Shown: positions 51,621 through 60,538 of the stretch, in pieces
Layout of the letters: every line of letters starts with the position of its first letter
Position numbering within the stretch: position 1 is the first letter of the stretch
Assembly (NCBI RefSeq): GCF_045617425.1
Contig: NZ_JAZLIO010000018.1
Span: 62,001 to 126,000, forward strand
Direction: 5' to 3'
DNA length: 64,000 nt
Origin: Carnobacterium_B sp045617425
Lineage (GTDB): Bacteria > Bacillota > Bacilli > Lactobacillales > Carnobacteriaceae
Program-made: the position numbers and the translations under genes
The notes under the pieces: model-generated
Told to the model about the DNA's origin: nothing
Databases searched by the model: none
What the model saw: the letters and a program-made list of their open reading frames with translations, nothing else

Positions 51621-51630
51621 TAAAAATTAG

Positions 51631-51675
51631 AAAAGGCACAACATCTAGTAATAAATGGATGTTGTGCCTTTTTAT
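51631..51675 (+). terminator. Terminator of the acetate transporter gene
   Basis: AAAAGGCACAACATC and GATGTTGTGCCTTTT pair perfectly over 15 positions, with T after. It can also serve the convergent hydrolase gene. Confidence 0.9.
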
Positions 51676-51738
51676 ATGAGTTTCTTATTCAGGTTACCAT
51701 TAGTTGCAGTTAAATACGATCAGGTAAAACAAAAAGAA

Positions 51739-52611
51739 CTACAAAGGGGGCTCTTCACTAATAAAATCAAGAATCAGCTTATTGACACGTTCCGGTTCTT
51801 CGTGGTGTACCCAGTGAGTAGCTTCCCCAAGCAATACTCCTCGGCCATTTTCACAGAATTCAAGACTTTTGTTGGCCAATTCAGGGCCTAAAAATTGATC
51901 TTTAGCTCCCCAAATCAAGAAAGTTGGTACAATCACTCGAGATGGAATATCTGAACTAGTATAGTTGGATACTAAAGCACGGTACCAATTGATCATTGAA
52001 CGCATAGCACCTGGTTGAGACCAAGCAGCACGATATTTTTGCAAATCCTCTTCACTAAACGTACCTTCTCGGCTGCTGCTGATTAAGGCTTTTTCTGCAA
52101 TTCTCCAATTGGATAGTCCAAATAATTTTTCCGGTATTTTGCGCAATTGGAAGAAAGCAATATATGAACTTTTCAGAATTTGGAACGGGTGTGTTAAAAG
52201 TTGGCTACTCATAGCCAATTCGTGTGGAGCGTTAAGAATAATCAACTTCTGCAGTAACTCAGGATATTCTCTCGCTACTCTCCAAGCCACGATTCCACCC
52301 CAGTCATGACCTACTAAAATTACTTTTTCTTTACCGGAAGCTTTAATTAAACCAGCAACATCTGCAGCTAAATGATCCATTCGGTAATCACTTATTTTTT
52401 TAGGTTTATCGCTAAGATTATAGCCTCTTTGATCTGGAGCCCATACTCTAAACCCTTTGTTTGCCAATTCAGACATCTGATTACTCCAACCATACCAAAA
52501 TTCGGGAAATCCATGTAGTAAGATCACTAACTGACCATTTCCAGGTCCTTGTTGAACAACATGCAGCTTAATCCCATTCGTTTCAATATACTTATGCTCT
52601 TTTATCTCCAT
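51739..52611 (-). CDS. Alpha/beta hydrolase, epoxide hydrolase-like
   Basis: A 290-residue alpha/beta hydrolase. The oxyanion motif LLHGFPEFWYGWSNQM, the nucleophile elbow VGHDWGGIVAW (Asp nucleophile), and the late Asp (GAKDQFLG) and His (ATHWVHHEEPE) form the triad of epoxide hydrolases and haloalkane dehalogenases. FPEFW is typical of epoxide hydrolases. I start it at MEIKEHKY (52611), after AGGAGG, rather than at the ATG at 52656. The substrate is unknown. It stands near other detoxification-type genes (gloB, VOC, YghU-like). Confidence 0.85.
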   Translation of the reverse strand: MEIKEHKYIETNGIKLHVVQQGPGNGQLVILLHGFPEFWYGWSNQMSELANKGFRVWAPDQRGYNLSDKPKKISDYRMDHLAADVAGLIKASGKEKVILVGHDWGGIVAWRVAREYPELLQKLIILNAPHELAMSSQLLTHPFQILKSSYIAFFQLRKIPEKLFGLSNWRIAEKALISSSREGTFSEEDLQKYRAAWSQPGAMRSMINWYRALVSNYTSSDIPSRVIVPTFLIWGAKDQFLGPELANKSLEFCENGRGVLLGEATHWVHHEEPERVNKLILDFISEEPPL

Positions 52612-52741
52612 AGCTCTAAACCTCCTATGTGAAGTTATTTTTAAGACCTTGCACATCTACGATTAGCTTGTACTTTACCTACTTCCATTGTTTCCTTACT
52701 TAATTTAGTGAAAACTTAATATCAGGAATCGAATAAATAAC

Positions 52742-53443
52742 CTAAAACTCATCACGAGCATTACGCAACTCTTTAAAGTCCTCCATTTTCTCTGCTTGCA
52801 GAAATAAATTGATTTTTTTCTCTCTACCAATTGTTGTGGGTAAAGTTGGTTTTCCTTTGGCACGCATTTCATTGACTTGGTCTAACGCATCAGAAATAGC
52901 TTTGTTCGATGGTTGCATAGAATGCGCAAATAGTAAATTGGTTTGCGTATATTCATGAGCGCCATATACTTGTACCTCATCGTCTAATTGTTTGAATTTC
53001 TGTAAGGCATCATATTGAGCTTGATAATCCTTTGTAAAAACTCGACCACAGCCTGCTGAGAATAAGGCATCTCCGCAAAAGAGAACATTCTCCATTACGT
53101 AACTAATATGTCCGTGGGTGTGTCCGCCCGTTTTTAATACTTGGACATTTTGACCTAATAAATTAAAGGAGTCTCCGTCCACTACGATATGGTTTGCTAG
53201 GTTCTCTGTTTCTTTCGGCCCATAAATTGCAGCAGTTGGGTATTTTTCTGAAATTTGCTGAACTCCTCCAATATGGTCATCATGATTATGCGTTAAAAGG
53301 ATGGAGGTTAGCTGTAGCTGTTTTTCCTCTAAGTAGTCCAATACTTGTTTAGCTTCTCCTGGATCGACTACTACTGCCTCTGTACCTTCTTCAATAATCC
53401 AAATGTAATTATCAGAAAATGCTTTTACGAGATTAATGTTCAT
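52742..53443 (-). CDS. gloB: Hydroxyacylglutathione hydrolase-like (glyoxalase II)
   Basis: A 233-residue metallo-beta-lactamase-fold protein that closely follows glyoxalase II: FSDNYIWIIE at the N-terminus, THNHDDHIGGVQ (metal ligands), TGGHTHGHISYV, FCGDALFSAGCGRVF and YGAHEYTQTNLLFA. The glyoxalase II family hydrolyses S-lactoylglutathione. Lactic acid bacteria vary in glutathione content, so the thiol partner is uncertain. A GAGGAGACAGATTT precedes the ATG. A VOC-family gene resembling glyoxalase I is 2.8 kb away. Confidence 0.87.
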   Translation of the reverse strand: MNINLVKAFSDNYIWIIEEGTEAVVVDPGEAKQVLDYLEEKQLQLTSILLTHNHDDHIGGVQQISEKYPTAAIYGPKETENLANHIVVDGDSFNLLGQNVQVLKTGGHTHGHISYVMENVLFCGDALFSAGCGRVFTKDYQAQYDALQKFKQLDDEVQVYGAHEYTQTNLLFAHSMQPSNKAISDALDQVNEMRAKGKPTLPTTIGREKKINLFLQAEKMEDFKELRNARDEF

Positions 53444-53728
53444 AAATCTGTCTCCTCACTTTGAATTTTAGTATCCATAGTTAAAATGTAATTTTTAATA
53501 TATTACTAATTATACCAGAAACTTATATTTATCTAATAATTACCATAATCACTACTTGACTACTAAATCTTTTTTATTTTTGGTAATACCATACAACCAT
53601 TCCATTTTACCTAATGAGTAGTAAACACCGGTAAGAAACTTTGATGTGAAATTTTGATAAGTAATTTCTCATAAGAAGCTTTTTCTGATATTATATTCTT
53701 ATAACGATTTAATGGAGGAAAATTAATC

Positions 53729-54925
53729 ATGATGGAATTCAAACAAAATATTCGTGGAAATGTAGCTTTAGGTATAAATCCACTTGGATGCAAACAGGAA
53801 GTATTGAATCAAATCGAGTATGTGAAAAACAAAGAAAGTTACAAAGGTCCAAAAAAAGTATTGATCATTGGTGCGTCATCAAGCTATGGTTTAGCCACAC
53901 GAATCAGCCTAGCTTTCGGTGCTGGAGCAGATACAATTGGTGTTTCTTTTGAAAAGGGACCAAAGAATGAAAAGAATCTAGGTACAGCTGGTTGGTACAA
54001 TAACATTGCTTTTCGAGAAGCAGCTGAAAAAGAAGACCTAATTGCTAAAAACTTTGTTCAAGATGCCTTCAGCCATGAAAGCAAGCAAGAAGTTATCGAT
54101 TATATCAAGAGCGAATTTGGTGGTAAAGTAGACTTAGTCGTTTACAGTCTGGCAAGCGGTAGAAGAACAGATCCTGATACTGGGGAGACATACACTTCTT
54201 CTATTAAAGCTATTGGGGAGCCCGTAGTTGGTCCGAATATTAATATGCAAAACCAAACTTACTATACTGAAACTTTAGAACCCGCAACTGAACAGGAGAT
54301 TGCTAATACTGTAAAAGTAATGGGTGGAGAAGACTGGGAACTCTGGATGAAAGCACTAAAAGAAGCAGACGTATTAGCTGATGGCGTTTTAACAACTAAT
54401 TATTCTTATTTAGGAACAGAATTGAATCATTCTTACTATGGTGGCGGTACACTTGGTCTGGCTAAAGCGGATTGTGATGAAAAGACAATCACTATTAATG
54501 AGTTACTAGCTGACATAAATGGCAAAGCTCAGATTGTAGTCGCTACTGCAGTTACCACTAAAGCAAGCTCAGTTATTCCTTTTTTCCCTGTTTATTGTAT
54601 CGGTCTTTACAAAGTGATGGCAGATAAAGGCACCCATGAAACACCCATTATGCATCAAGACCGCATTTATAGAGAAATGATTTATGGCAACAAGCCTGAA
54701 TACGATGAAGTGGGCCGTCTTAGACCTGATAACTGGGAACTTGACAGCGACACTCAGGCTAAAACGAAAGAACTTATCCTAAAATTAAATGAAGAAAATT
54801 TCAATTCTGATCTAACGGCTTATGACATCTTTTATAAAGAATTTTCAAATTTAAGTGGCTTTATGGTTGATGGCTATGTTGATCAAGATGTTACTATAGA
54901 AGAATTGAAAGAGTTAAAGCTTTAA
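53729..54925 (+). CDS. fabV: Trans-2-enoyl-CoA/ACP reductase FabV
   Basis: A 398-residue NADH-dependent enoyl reductase of the FabV/TER family, at the normal length. The cofactor motif IGASSSYGLATR is near residue 48, and the Y-x8-K active site appears as YGGGTLGLAK. SLASGRRTDPDTGE and NMQNQTYYTETLEPAT are further family blocks. The N-terminus (RGNVALGINPLGC) differs from the usual RGFI..THP.GC. It reduces trans-2-enoyl thioesters, in fatty acid synthesis or in a butyrate-type route. It stands alone, not in a fab operon. GGAGG precedes the ATG. Confidence 0.92.
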   Translation: MMEFKQNIRGNVALGINPLGCKQEVLNQIEYVKNKESYKGPKKVLIIGASSSYGLATRISLAFGAGADTIGVSFEKGPKNEKNLGTAGWYNNIAFREAAEKEDLIAKNFVQDAFSHESKQEVIDYIKSEFGGKVDLVVYSLASGRRTDPDTGETYTSSIKAIGEPVVGPNINMQNQTYYTETLEPATEQEIANTVKVMGGEDWELWMKALKEADVLADGVLTTNYSYLGTELNHSYYGGGTLGLAKADCDEKTITINELLADINGKAQIVVATAVTTKASSVIPFFPVYCIGLYKVMADKGTHETPIMHQDRIYREMIYGNKPEYDEVGRLRPDNWELDSDTQAKTKELILKLNEENFNSDLTAYDIFYKEFSNLSGFMVDGYVDQDVTIEELKELKL

Positions 54926-54937
54926 TTTTATAAGGTT

Positions 54938-54999
54938 CCTAAAAAAGACGGGGTTCATCATGGGGTTATAAACCCTTGGTGAACACCGTCTTTTTTAGG
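54938..54999 (+). terminator. Terminator of fabV
   Basis: CCTAAAAAAGACGG pairs with CCGTCTTTTTTAGG, with inner pairing of GTTCA with TGAAC and GGTT with AACC, giving a long stem rich in A then T. Confidence 0.87.
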
Positions 55000-55062
55000 G
55001 ATGAAAATAAATCCATATTGACTATTCAGATAACGTAACAATATCCGCTTAATTTTATTAAC

Positions 55063-55974
55063 TTATAGATTAATGAGCACAAGAGCGGTGACCGTTAAAA
55101 TAATAGCTACTTGGTTTTTTCTAGCAATTTTTTCTTTAAATAATAAAAATCCACCTATGTTAATCAGCACGATACTTCCTGCACTATAAATTGGAAATAC
55201 TACAGAAGTTTTTAAGGTAGCTAATGAAAGGATTAAAAAATAGGAAGAAAATAAGTTGGGTATACCTACTACAAACCCAGTTAGTATATCTTTTTTTGTT
55301 ATTGTGCTTTTCTCTTTAAACGTATAAAAAATACTTATGAGGAATGCCACAAAAAATAGTGCAAAGAGAAACACATCTTTGTATTCCTCTAATGCATATT
55401 TTTGGTAAAACTTACTTGAAAACTCTGCCATACCCCCAAAAATAAATAATAAAATAATAGCAGGTTTAATATCAAATTTTTCGAGAGAGTTTTGTGATAA
55501 ATTTACAATTACTATAGAGACTAAGGATAATGCGATTCCAACCCATTGAATGACAGAAGGGAACTCTTTCCATATGACGATTGAAAAAATCATTGGAATC
55601 AATATGCCTAGTTTAGCAATTGTTCCTGAAATTCCTACACCATTTTCTTTGATACTTTTTTGGTAGTATACAAATGACAGAAAAAAGAAAGATCCAAATA
55701 TTCCTCCAACGATTAAACCCCATACAATACTTGAATAAGGAGATAAAATATGGTCATTACTACTGGATAGTAGTGAAAAATCCTTTGCAAAAGATACCTC
55801 ACGAGTTATACCATTTAGTAATCCTCTTGAAAAAACCATAAAAAGACTAATGGCAAAACCAACAAAGTAATTGGCACTTGTTATGACATATCTGTTTGCC
55901 TTTACGTTTTCAGTATACTTAAAAATAAGAGCAATAGACGCACTACATATAATGGCTAACGTTAAATAAAACAT
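55063..55974 (-). CDS. EamA/DMT family transporter
   Basis: A 303-residue membrane protein with ten predicted helices in two EamA-like halves; GISGTIAKLGILIPMIFSIV and TSVVFPIYSAGSIVLINIGG are the equivalent repeats around helix 4 and helix 9. Drug/metabolite transporters export amino acids, nucleotides or toxic compounds; the substrate cannot be told. The start lies before a hydrophobic first helix (MFYLTLAIICSASIALIFKY); the ribosome site is AAAGGAGTC. It appears to be monocistronic. Confidence 0.82.
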   Translation of the reverse strand: MFYLTLAIICSASIALIFKYTENVKANRYVITSANYFVGFAISLFMVFSRGLLNGITREVSFAKDFSLLSSSNDHILSPYSSIVWGLIVGGIFGSFFFLSFVYYQKSIKENGVGISGTIAKLGILIPMIFSIVIWKEFPSVIQWVGIALSLVSIVIVNLSQNSLEKFDIKPAIILLFIFGGMAEFSSKFYQKYALEEYKDVFLFALFFVAFLISIFYTFKEKSTITKKDILTGFVVGIPNLFSSYFLILSLATLKTSVVFPIYSAGSIVLINIGGFLLFKEKIARKNQVAIILTVTALVLINL

Positions 55975-56242
55975 TCTGACTCCTTTTCAAATTACAGCAT
56001 ATTTTTAATATTTATAAACTTTTTTTGTTTAATCATTTGTGAGGAGCCTATTATACTTCTACAAGTCTCTCTTTTTAAAAATTTCATTTTATTTATTATA
56101 AGGAACCCTAAACCCTTTAATAAACTCTGTGCTTTTTGCCTATTGAGGTAGTAGAAAGCACTATAGAGGATAACAGAGGCGTGCCTATATAACCTATTCA
56201 TGCTAGAATAGTAATAAGAAACTATTGGAGGATGATATTATT

Positions 56243-56623
56243 ATGAACCAACAACTCGTTGAGATTTGCCTACGTGTCAGAGATATTGAGGCTACTTTAG
56301 ACTTTTATACTAATCTATTTGATTTTGAAGTTGCCAGCCGCAGAGAATATCCTGAAAATAAATTTGATTTGATTTATCTGAATTCTCCCGGTTCTTCTGT
56401 ACAAATTGAGCTCACTTACAATTACGATGCCGAGCCCTATAATGTAGGAAATGGCTTCAGTCATTTAGGTGTGACTGTCAGTAACTTAGAAAAAATGCAT
56501 GAAATTTGTAAAGCTTCTGCTTACGAAACAGGCGATTTAAGAGGACTTTCAGGCGGAACGCCCACCTATTTCTTTGTGACGGACCCTGACGGCTATCGAA
56601 TTGAAGTAAAGCGCGCAAAATAA
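56243..56623 (+). CDS. VOC family protein, glyoxalase I-like
   Basis: A 126-residue vicinal oxygen chelate protein, the single-chain length of bacterial glyoxalase I. The start LVEICLRVRDIEATLDFYTN, then NSPGSSVQIELTYNYDAEPY and the end FVTDPDGYRIEVKRAK follow GloA; the metal ligands expected (His/Gln near the N-terminus, Glu in QIELT, His in FSHLGV, Glu in IEVK) are present, except that the first position is Glu. It probably acts on methylglyoxal thiol adducts, or is a relative. GGAGG lies eleven bases before the ATG. Confidence 0.82.
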   Translation: MNQQLVEICLRVRDIEATLDFYTNLFDFEVASRREYPENKFDLIYLNSPGSSVQIELTYNYDAEPYNVGNGFSHLGVTVSNLEKMHEICKASAYETGDLRGLSGGTPTYFFVTDPDGYRIEVKRAK

Positions 56624-56639
56624 GTTTTCGAATCTTTTT

Positions 56640-56684
56640 AAATGTAAGCATCTTGGTTGTTGCCAATATGCTTACATTTTTTTC
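56640..56684 (+). terminator. Terminator of the VOC gene
   Basis: AAATGTAAGCAT and ATGCTTACATTT pair perfectly and are followed by a T run. Confidence 0.87.
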
Positions 56685-56810
56685 TTTCTTATCGCCACTA
56701 AAAATCCTTTGTTAATTCAATACTTTCTAAACCATCAATTACTTATGATACGGTTCTCTTCAGTATGTCTAAATGAGTTTTCAGTTCTACATAATACTTT
56801 GTTTCTTGAA

Positions 56811-57599
56811 CTACTTTTCGAGCGGTTGAGACTCCGCTGCCAGACCTTTTTGAACGCCTGGTCGTTTTGCAATACGATGAGACCACTCTAATAGATGAGT
56901 GTATTCATCTAGATTCAAAAATTCATATGATCCTTCATATAATTTTCCTAAAGCTAAGCGGCCGTACCAAGACCAGATGGCAATATCTGCGATGGTATAG
57001 GTATCTCCAGCTATATAAGGTCGTTGTGCTAAAGTTTTATCGAGTAAATCTAACTGACGTTTCGTTTCCATCGTGAAGCGATCAATCGGATATTTCATAG
57101 GCTCTGGAGCATAAGCGAAAAAGTGACCAAATCCTCCACCAACATAAGGACCTGCTCCCATTTGCCAGAATAACCAATTAAGGGTTTCAGTCCGGCCGTG
57201 AATATCTGTCGGAATCAGTTGGTTAAATTTCTCCGCTAAATAAAGAAGAATGGAACCTGATTCAAAAATATCCAAACGAGGACTTTGACTTTGGTCAACA
57301 AGGGCTGGAATTTTAGAGTTAGGATTGATCTCAACGAAATCCGAACCAAATTGGTCGCCTTCTCCAATATTAATAGTGTACAAGTCATAATCTGCACCCT
57401 CTACACCCAATTCTTTTAGCTCTTCAAACATGATCGTGACTTTAATGCCATTCGGTGTTCCCAATGAATAAAGTTGAAACGGAGACTCTCCAACTGGTAA
57501 TTTTTGCTCAAAACGACTCCCAGCTGTTGGACGATTGCCACCTTTTTTTGAATTCTCTTCTTCCCACTGCCACACTTTTGGTAATTTATATTCCGTCAT
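56811..57599 (-). CDS. yghU: Glutathione transferase-like protein, YghU type
   Basis: A 262-residue GST-fold protein that resembles E. coli YghU, a disulfide-bond reductase. The long N-terminal extension (YKLPKVWQWEEENSKKGGNR), then the thioredoxin-fold domain with LYSLGTPNGIKVTIMFEEL and INPNSKIPALVD, and the helical domain with LFWQMGAGPYVGGGFGHF are all typical. It probably acts in thiol redox or detoxification in the cytosol. I start it at MTEYKLPK (57599), after AGGAGTGTTAGG. Confidence 0.88.
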   Translation of the reverse strand: MTEYKLPKVWQWEEENSKKGGNRPTAGSRFEQKLPVGESPFQLYSLGTPNGIKVTIMFEELKELGVEGADYDLYTINIGEGDQFGSDFVEINPNSKIPALVDQSQSPRLDIFESGSILLYLAEKFNQLIPTDIHGRTETLNWLFWQMGAGPYVGGGFGHFFAYAPEPMKYPIDRFTMETKRQLDLLDKTLAQRPYIAGDTYTIADIAIWSWYGRLALGKLYEGSYEFLNLDEYTHLLEWSHRIAKRPGVQKGLAAESQPLEK

Positions 57600-57747
57600 C
57601 CTAACACTCCTCATACTATTTATTCTTGTCTCCATCATACTACGCAAGCACCATTTTGCCCATAGTTTAGCTTATTCATCTACTTATAATACAGTTCTTC
57701 TTGATGCATCAAAACAGCTACAAGGAACATAACTAAATATACTCTAT

Positions 57748-58398
57748 CTATAAATCTATCTTTTCTCCATCAATACTAAACTCGATTATTTCAGCAATTT
57801 TATAATCATCTCTGTGTTCAATTATGTAAGCAACTTTGTAAGGTTCTCCATCTACATGTAGCTCGTGATATACAGAGGTCGTTAATTTTTTCTCGTCAAA
57901 ATTATATCCACTACTATACTGTTCAATCTTTTCCCCCACGATGTTTTTCTCAAGAATTTCAGTCGTCAGTTTATCATTAGACTCTGACAAAATAGCATAA
58001 TTACCATTGTCACCGTGCATTTTTGCATCCCAAATCTCTAACCAATCAAAATATAGCTCTTCAGGATCTTCTCCGTATTCTTCAGCTATCTCGTATACAG
58101 TCTCCCGATCACCTGAGAAATCATCTATAGCATTTAATCTTGTTATAATGATATCGTACCACTCCAGGTCTTCTTCAGTAAGATGCCTTAATCTCGTTAC
58201 TTCTGGATAGAAGGTTGTTGTTATTTTATCGGCTACAATACTTTTTTCTTCAGTTTCTTCAACTACTTCTATAGTCTCTACTACGGCCTGTTCTGTTATA
58301 TTCTCTGAGCTTTCTTCTGTGTCGGTTGCTGCAGAACAAGCACCTAGCACTAACCCTAACGATCCAATTACTACTAGTTTATTAACCATAAATCCCAT
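57748..58398 (-). CDS. Hypothetical lipoprotein
   Basis: A 216-residue secreted lipoprotein. The signal peptide MVNKLVVIGSLGLVLGAC ends in a lipobox with Cys near residue 21, followed by a Ser/Thr/Glu-rich linker. The mature part contains a pattern common in Firmicutes lipoproteins (NAIDDFSGDRETVYEIAEEY and EDPEELYFDWLEIWDAKM), with no known catalytic motif. I start it at MGFMVNKL (58398), after GGGGGAG. The function is unknown. Confidence 0.75.
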   Translation of the reverse strand: MGFMVNKLVVIGSLGLVLGACSAATDTEESSENITEQAVVETIEVVEETEEKSIVADKITTTFYPEVTRLRHLTEEDLEWYDIIITRLNAIDDFSGDRETVYEIAEEYGEDPEELYFDWLEIWDAKMHGDNGNYAILSESNDKLTTEILEKNIVGEKIEQYSSGYNFDEKKLTTSVYHELHVDGEPYKVAYIIEHRDDYKIAEIIEFSIDGEKIDL

Positions 58399-58607
58399 TT
58401 TCTTTCTCCCCCTAAAATAGAAAATCAATAAGGTCATAACTAATAGTTACAACTGAATGTTAGTTTATCACTAAACTCAATTCTGTTTCTAGGATATTTG
58501 CAAAACTTCGCTCACAAGCATCATTTACTTTAATTATTTCCAATATTTATATCCTATATATGCATTATTGTATTAAAATCCTAAGTGATTTATATCTGTA
58601 CCAGCAG

Positions 58608-58656
58608 AAAAAGACGAAGATAAGCCATCATTTAACCATGGCTCTTCTTCGTCTTT
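58608..58656 (-). terminator. Terminator of the TPR-Arr gene
   Basis: AAAGACGAAGAAGAGCCAT pairs with ATGGCTTATCTTCGTCTTT with one mismatch on the minus strand, followed by TTTTT. It lies 86 bases after the stop. Confidence 0.85.
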
Positions 58657-58742
58657 ATTAGTTTTCATTAAAGTGTATAAAATTGATAGAAAACCGTAAT
58701 TACTAAACTAACCCATCCATTTCACTGCTATAATCGTTAGTT

Positions 58743-59492
58743 TTAGTTAATAATTTCCCCTTTATTCTTAGCTAGTCTGTCATCCCATTCTTGTCGTTCT
58801 GAATGAGTCAGTTTTTCCCAGTCCGCTACTTCTCCCAAAATTTTTAGAGGTTCTTGTGAACGATAAGAACGTGTTAGGTTACCAGGAAATTTCTTGTCAG
58901 TTACATTAGGGTCGTTTTCAAATTCACCGGTAGACTCTATGATATAAACACGTTCGTTTCCTTCGTCTTTTGATAATGCTGCAGCAAGTCCCGCACCATT
59001 GATATTTGCTGTGAAATAGATGTGGTTCATTTTAAGATCTTTTTCGTAATTTGATTTCTTGCCCGCTGTCAGCAAATCGCCAACTTGCAAATCTGCCTTT
59101 GACCCATGATAAAAGGGGCCAATATCAGTCGGTCTCCCTTGATATGAATGTGATAATTCACTATTCTTTTTAGCATTTTTGGTATCCTTCTTTGTATCAT
59201 AACATTTAGCGATAGTTAAATATAAAGTTGGATAAGCACTCTTAACATCATCATCATTAATTTTTAGAGCCAGGGCCAATGATTTTTCCATCCATTTTAA
59301 CTTATCATCGACATTATTTTGTCTTAATCCTAAATGATAAGCAACAATAAATCTTTCGTAGTCGTCACTTGTTTGGTTCCATGCTTTAAGAAAAGTTTCG
59401 ATGGCATCATCCAAATTCCCACTTTCTTCTAGGGCAATCCCTTTCATACAGAGCTGGATAATAGGATTACTTGGGTCAAATTTCATCCTCAT
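58743..59492 (-). CDS. TPR domain fused to rifampin ADP-ribosyltransferase (Arr)
   Basis: A 249-residue two-part protein. Residues 1-110 are helical repeats of TPR type (CMKGIALEESGNLDDAIETF and AYPTLYLTIAKCYDTKKDTK). Residues 115-245 form a complete Arr domain: GPFYHGSKADLQVGDLLTAG (His), MNHIYFTANI (Tyr) and EFENDPNVTDKKFPGN (Asp), matching the three catalytic residues of Arr, which transfers ADP-ribose from NAD to rifamycins. Most resistance Arr proteins are the single domain alone. It may inactivate rifampin or modify a cellular target held by the TPR part. The start is ATG eight bases after AGGAGG. Confidence 0.85.
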   Translation of the reverse strand: MRMKFDPSNPIIQLCMKGIALEESGNLDDAIETFLKAWNQTSDDYERFIVAYHLGLRQNNVDDKLKWMEKSLALALKINDDDVKSAYPTLYLTIAKCYDTKKDTKNAKKNSELSHSYQGRPTDIGPFYHGSKADLQVGDLLTAGKKSNYEKDLKMNHIYFTANINGAGLAAALSKDEGNERVYIIESTGEFENDPNVTDKKFPGNLTRSYRSQEPLKILGEVADWEKLTHSERQEWDDRLAKNKGEIIN

Positions 59493-59530
59493 CAATTTTT
59501 CCTCCTATTTAACTAATGGAATGTTTATTA

Positions 59531-60010
59531 TTATTTATGGTACGGTTCATTTCGAACAATCTTGAATCCACGATAGATCTGTTCAATTAAAACTAATCGC
59601 ATCAATTGATGAGGTAGTGTCATTTTTCCAAAGGAAATAGGTGTATTGCTTCTTTTCATTACTGCATCACTTAACCCTAATGACCCACCTATCACAAAAA
59701 CAATCGTACTTTTCCCTTGAACGCCTAGTTGTTCAATTTCTTTTGCAAATTCTTCTGAAGTACGTTGTTTGCCTTCAATAGCTAATGCAAAAACAAATGC
59801 TTGATCTGGAATCTTTGCTAAAATACGGTCGCCTTCTTTTTCTTTAACTTGCACCATTTCAGCTTCACTTAATTTTTCAGGCGCTTTTTCATCTGGAACT
59901 TCAATTAATTCCATTTTACAATAAGCTGATAATCTCTTAGCGTATTCTGCAATACCCATTTTCAAATATTTTTCTTTTAACTTACCCACAGTTATTATTT
60001 TGATGTTCAA
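59531..60010 (-). CDS. rlmH: 23S rRNA pseudouridine1915 N3-methyltransferase RlmH
   Basis: A 159-residue SPOUT-class methyltransferase that methylates pseudouridine 1915 of 23S rRNA on assembled ribosomes. The opening NIKIITVGKLKEKYLKMGI, the SAM-binding knot FVIGGSLGLSDAVMKRSN and the terminal HQLMRLVLIEQIYRGFKIVR with NEPYHK are fully conserved. The start is TTG at 60010, ten bases after GGAGG, giving the exact family length; no ATG is available. It follows yyzF, and the two are usually neighbours close to the origin. Confidence 0.96.
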   Translation of the reverse strand: MNIKIITVGKLKEKYLKMGIAEYAKRLSAYCKMELIEVPDEKAPEKLSEAEMVQVKEKEGDRILAKIPDQAFVFALAIEGKQRTSEEFAKEIEQLGVQGKSTIVFVIGGSLGLSDAVMKRSNTPISFGKMTLPHQLMRLVLIEQIYRGFKIVRNEPYHK

Positions 60011-60036
60011 AAAAGTTATCCTCCTATAATCACAGG

Positions 60037-60374
60037 TTATCCACAAAAGTTATGCACATGTCCACAACTTAAAATCATTATATAGTGGTAGAATGCTTGT
60101 TCGACACTACATATATTGCATCCTTCTCGCAATAACCACATTTTTGTTTCGAGTTATCAACAGGTAATAATTGGTCTAGTACCGGCAGTTCAAAACCTCC
60201 ATAAATCGCGTCATCTAAAGCTTCTTCTACATGTTCCTTACAAGCTAAAATTTTATCCATCCACAACACCTTCCTCATTTTGTGGATAACTTTTTTCGTA
60301 CCCACATACCTACCTCTATTATTTTACAGCACTTATCCACAATGTTCAAAACTTTTCACACTTACTTGTCCACA
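60037..60374. promoter_or_regulatory. Cluster of DnaA boxes around yyzF
   Basis: Three perfect TTATCCACA boxes lie at 60037-60045 (+), 60281-60289 (-) and 60333-60341 (+). One-mismatch boxes are at 60050-60058 (TTATGCACA), 60154-60162 (TTATCAACA) and 60366-60374 (TTGTCCACA). The cluster spans the yyzF gene and both flanks. Its place near the yycI-walJ-htrA-rlmH block, next to oriC in relatives, suggests an origin-proximal DnaA-binding region. Confidence 0.7.
60078..60260 (-). CDS. yyzF: CxxH/CxxC protein YyzF
   Basis: A 60-residue protein of the Firmicutes CxxH/CxxC family. The first motif is ACKEH and the second is KCGYCEKDAIYVV, presumably binding a metal such as zinc; DDAIYGGFELPVLDQLLPVD lies between. 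I start it at MDKILACKEH (60260), after AGGAAGGTG; the frame is open upstream but the family begins here. The gene habitually lies beside rlmH. The function is unknown. DnaA boxes occur within and around it. Confidence 0.88.
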   Translation of the reverse strand: MDKILACKEHVEEALDDAIYGGFELPVLDQLLPVDNSKQKCGYCEKDAIYVVSNKHSTTI

Positions 60375-60538
60375 AAAAATAAAAAAATACATTAAAAATT
60401 GGTTCTTTTATCATTTCTTCAAGTTAAATAATTCGTTTTCATTTTTTTACGAAGCCCTAGACTTTTTATATTCTACGCCTTATTCTTTTTATATAGGATC
60501 TTCTTTTCTCATTACTAAACGATTAGGAGGAATTTATT

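Noticed and set aside
55992..56201. 69-codon minus-strand frame before the EamA gene
   Set aside because: It has no convincing ribosome site, and its composition is unlike its neighbours. It is probably open by chance.
60037..60374. Calling the DnaA-box cluster the replication origin
   Set aside because: dnaA and dnaN are not in the window, and no clear AT-rich unwinding element with DnaA-trio repeats could be shown. Only a DnaA-binding cluster is supported.
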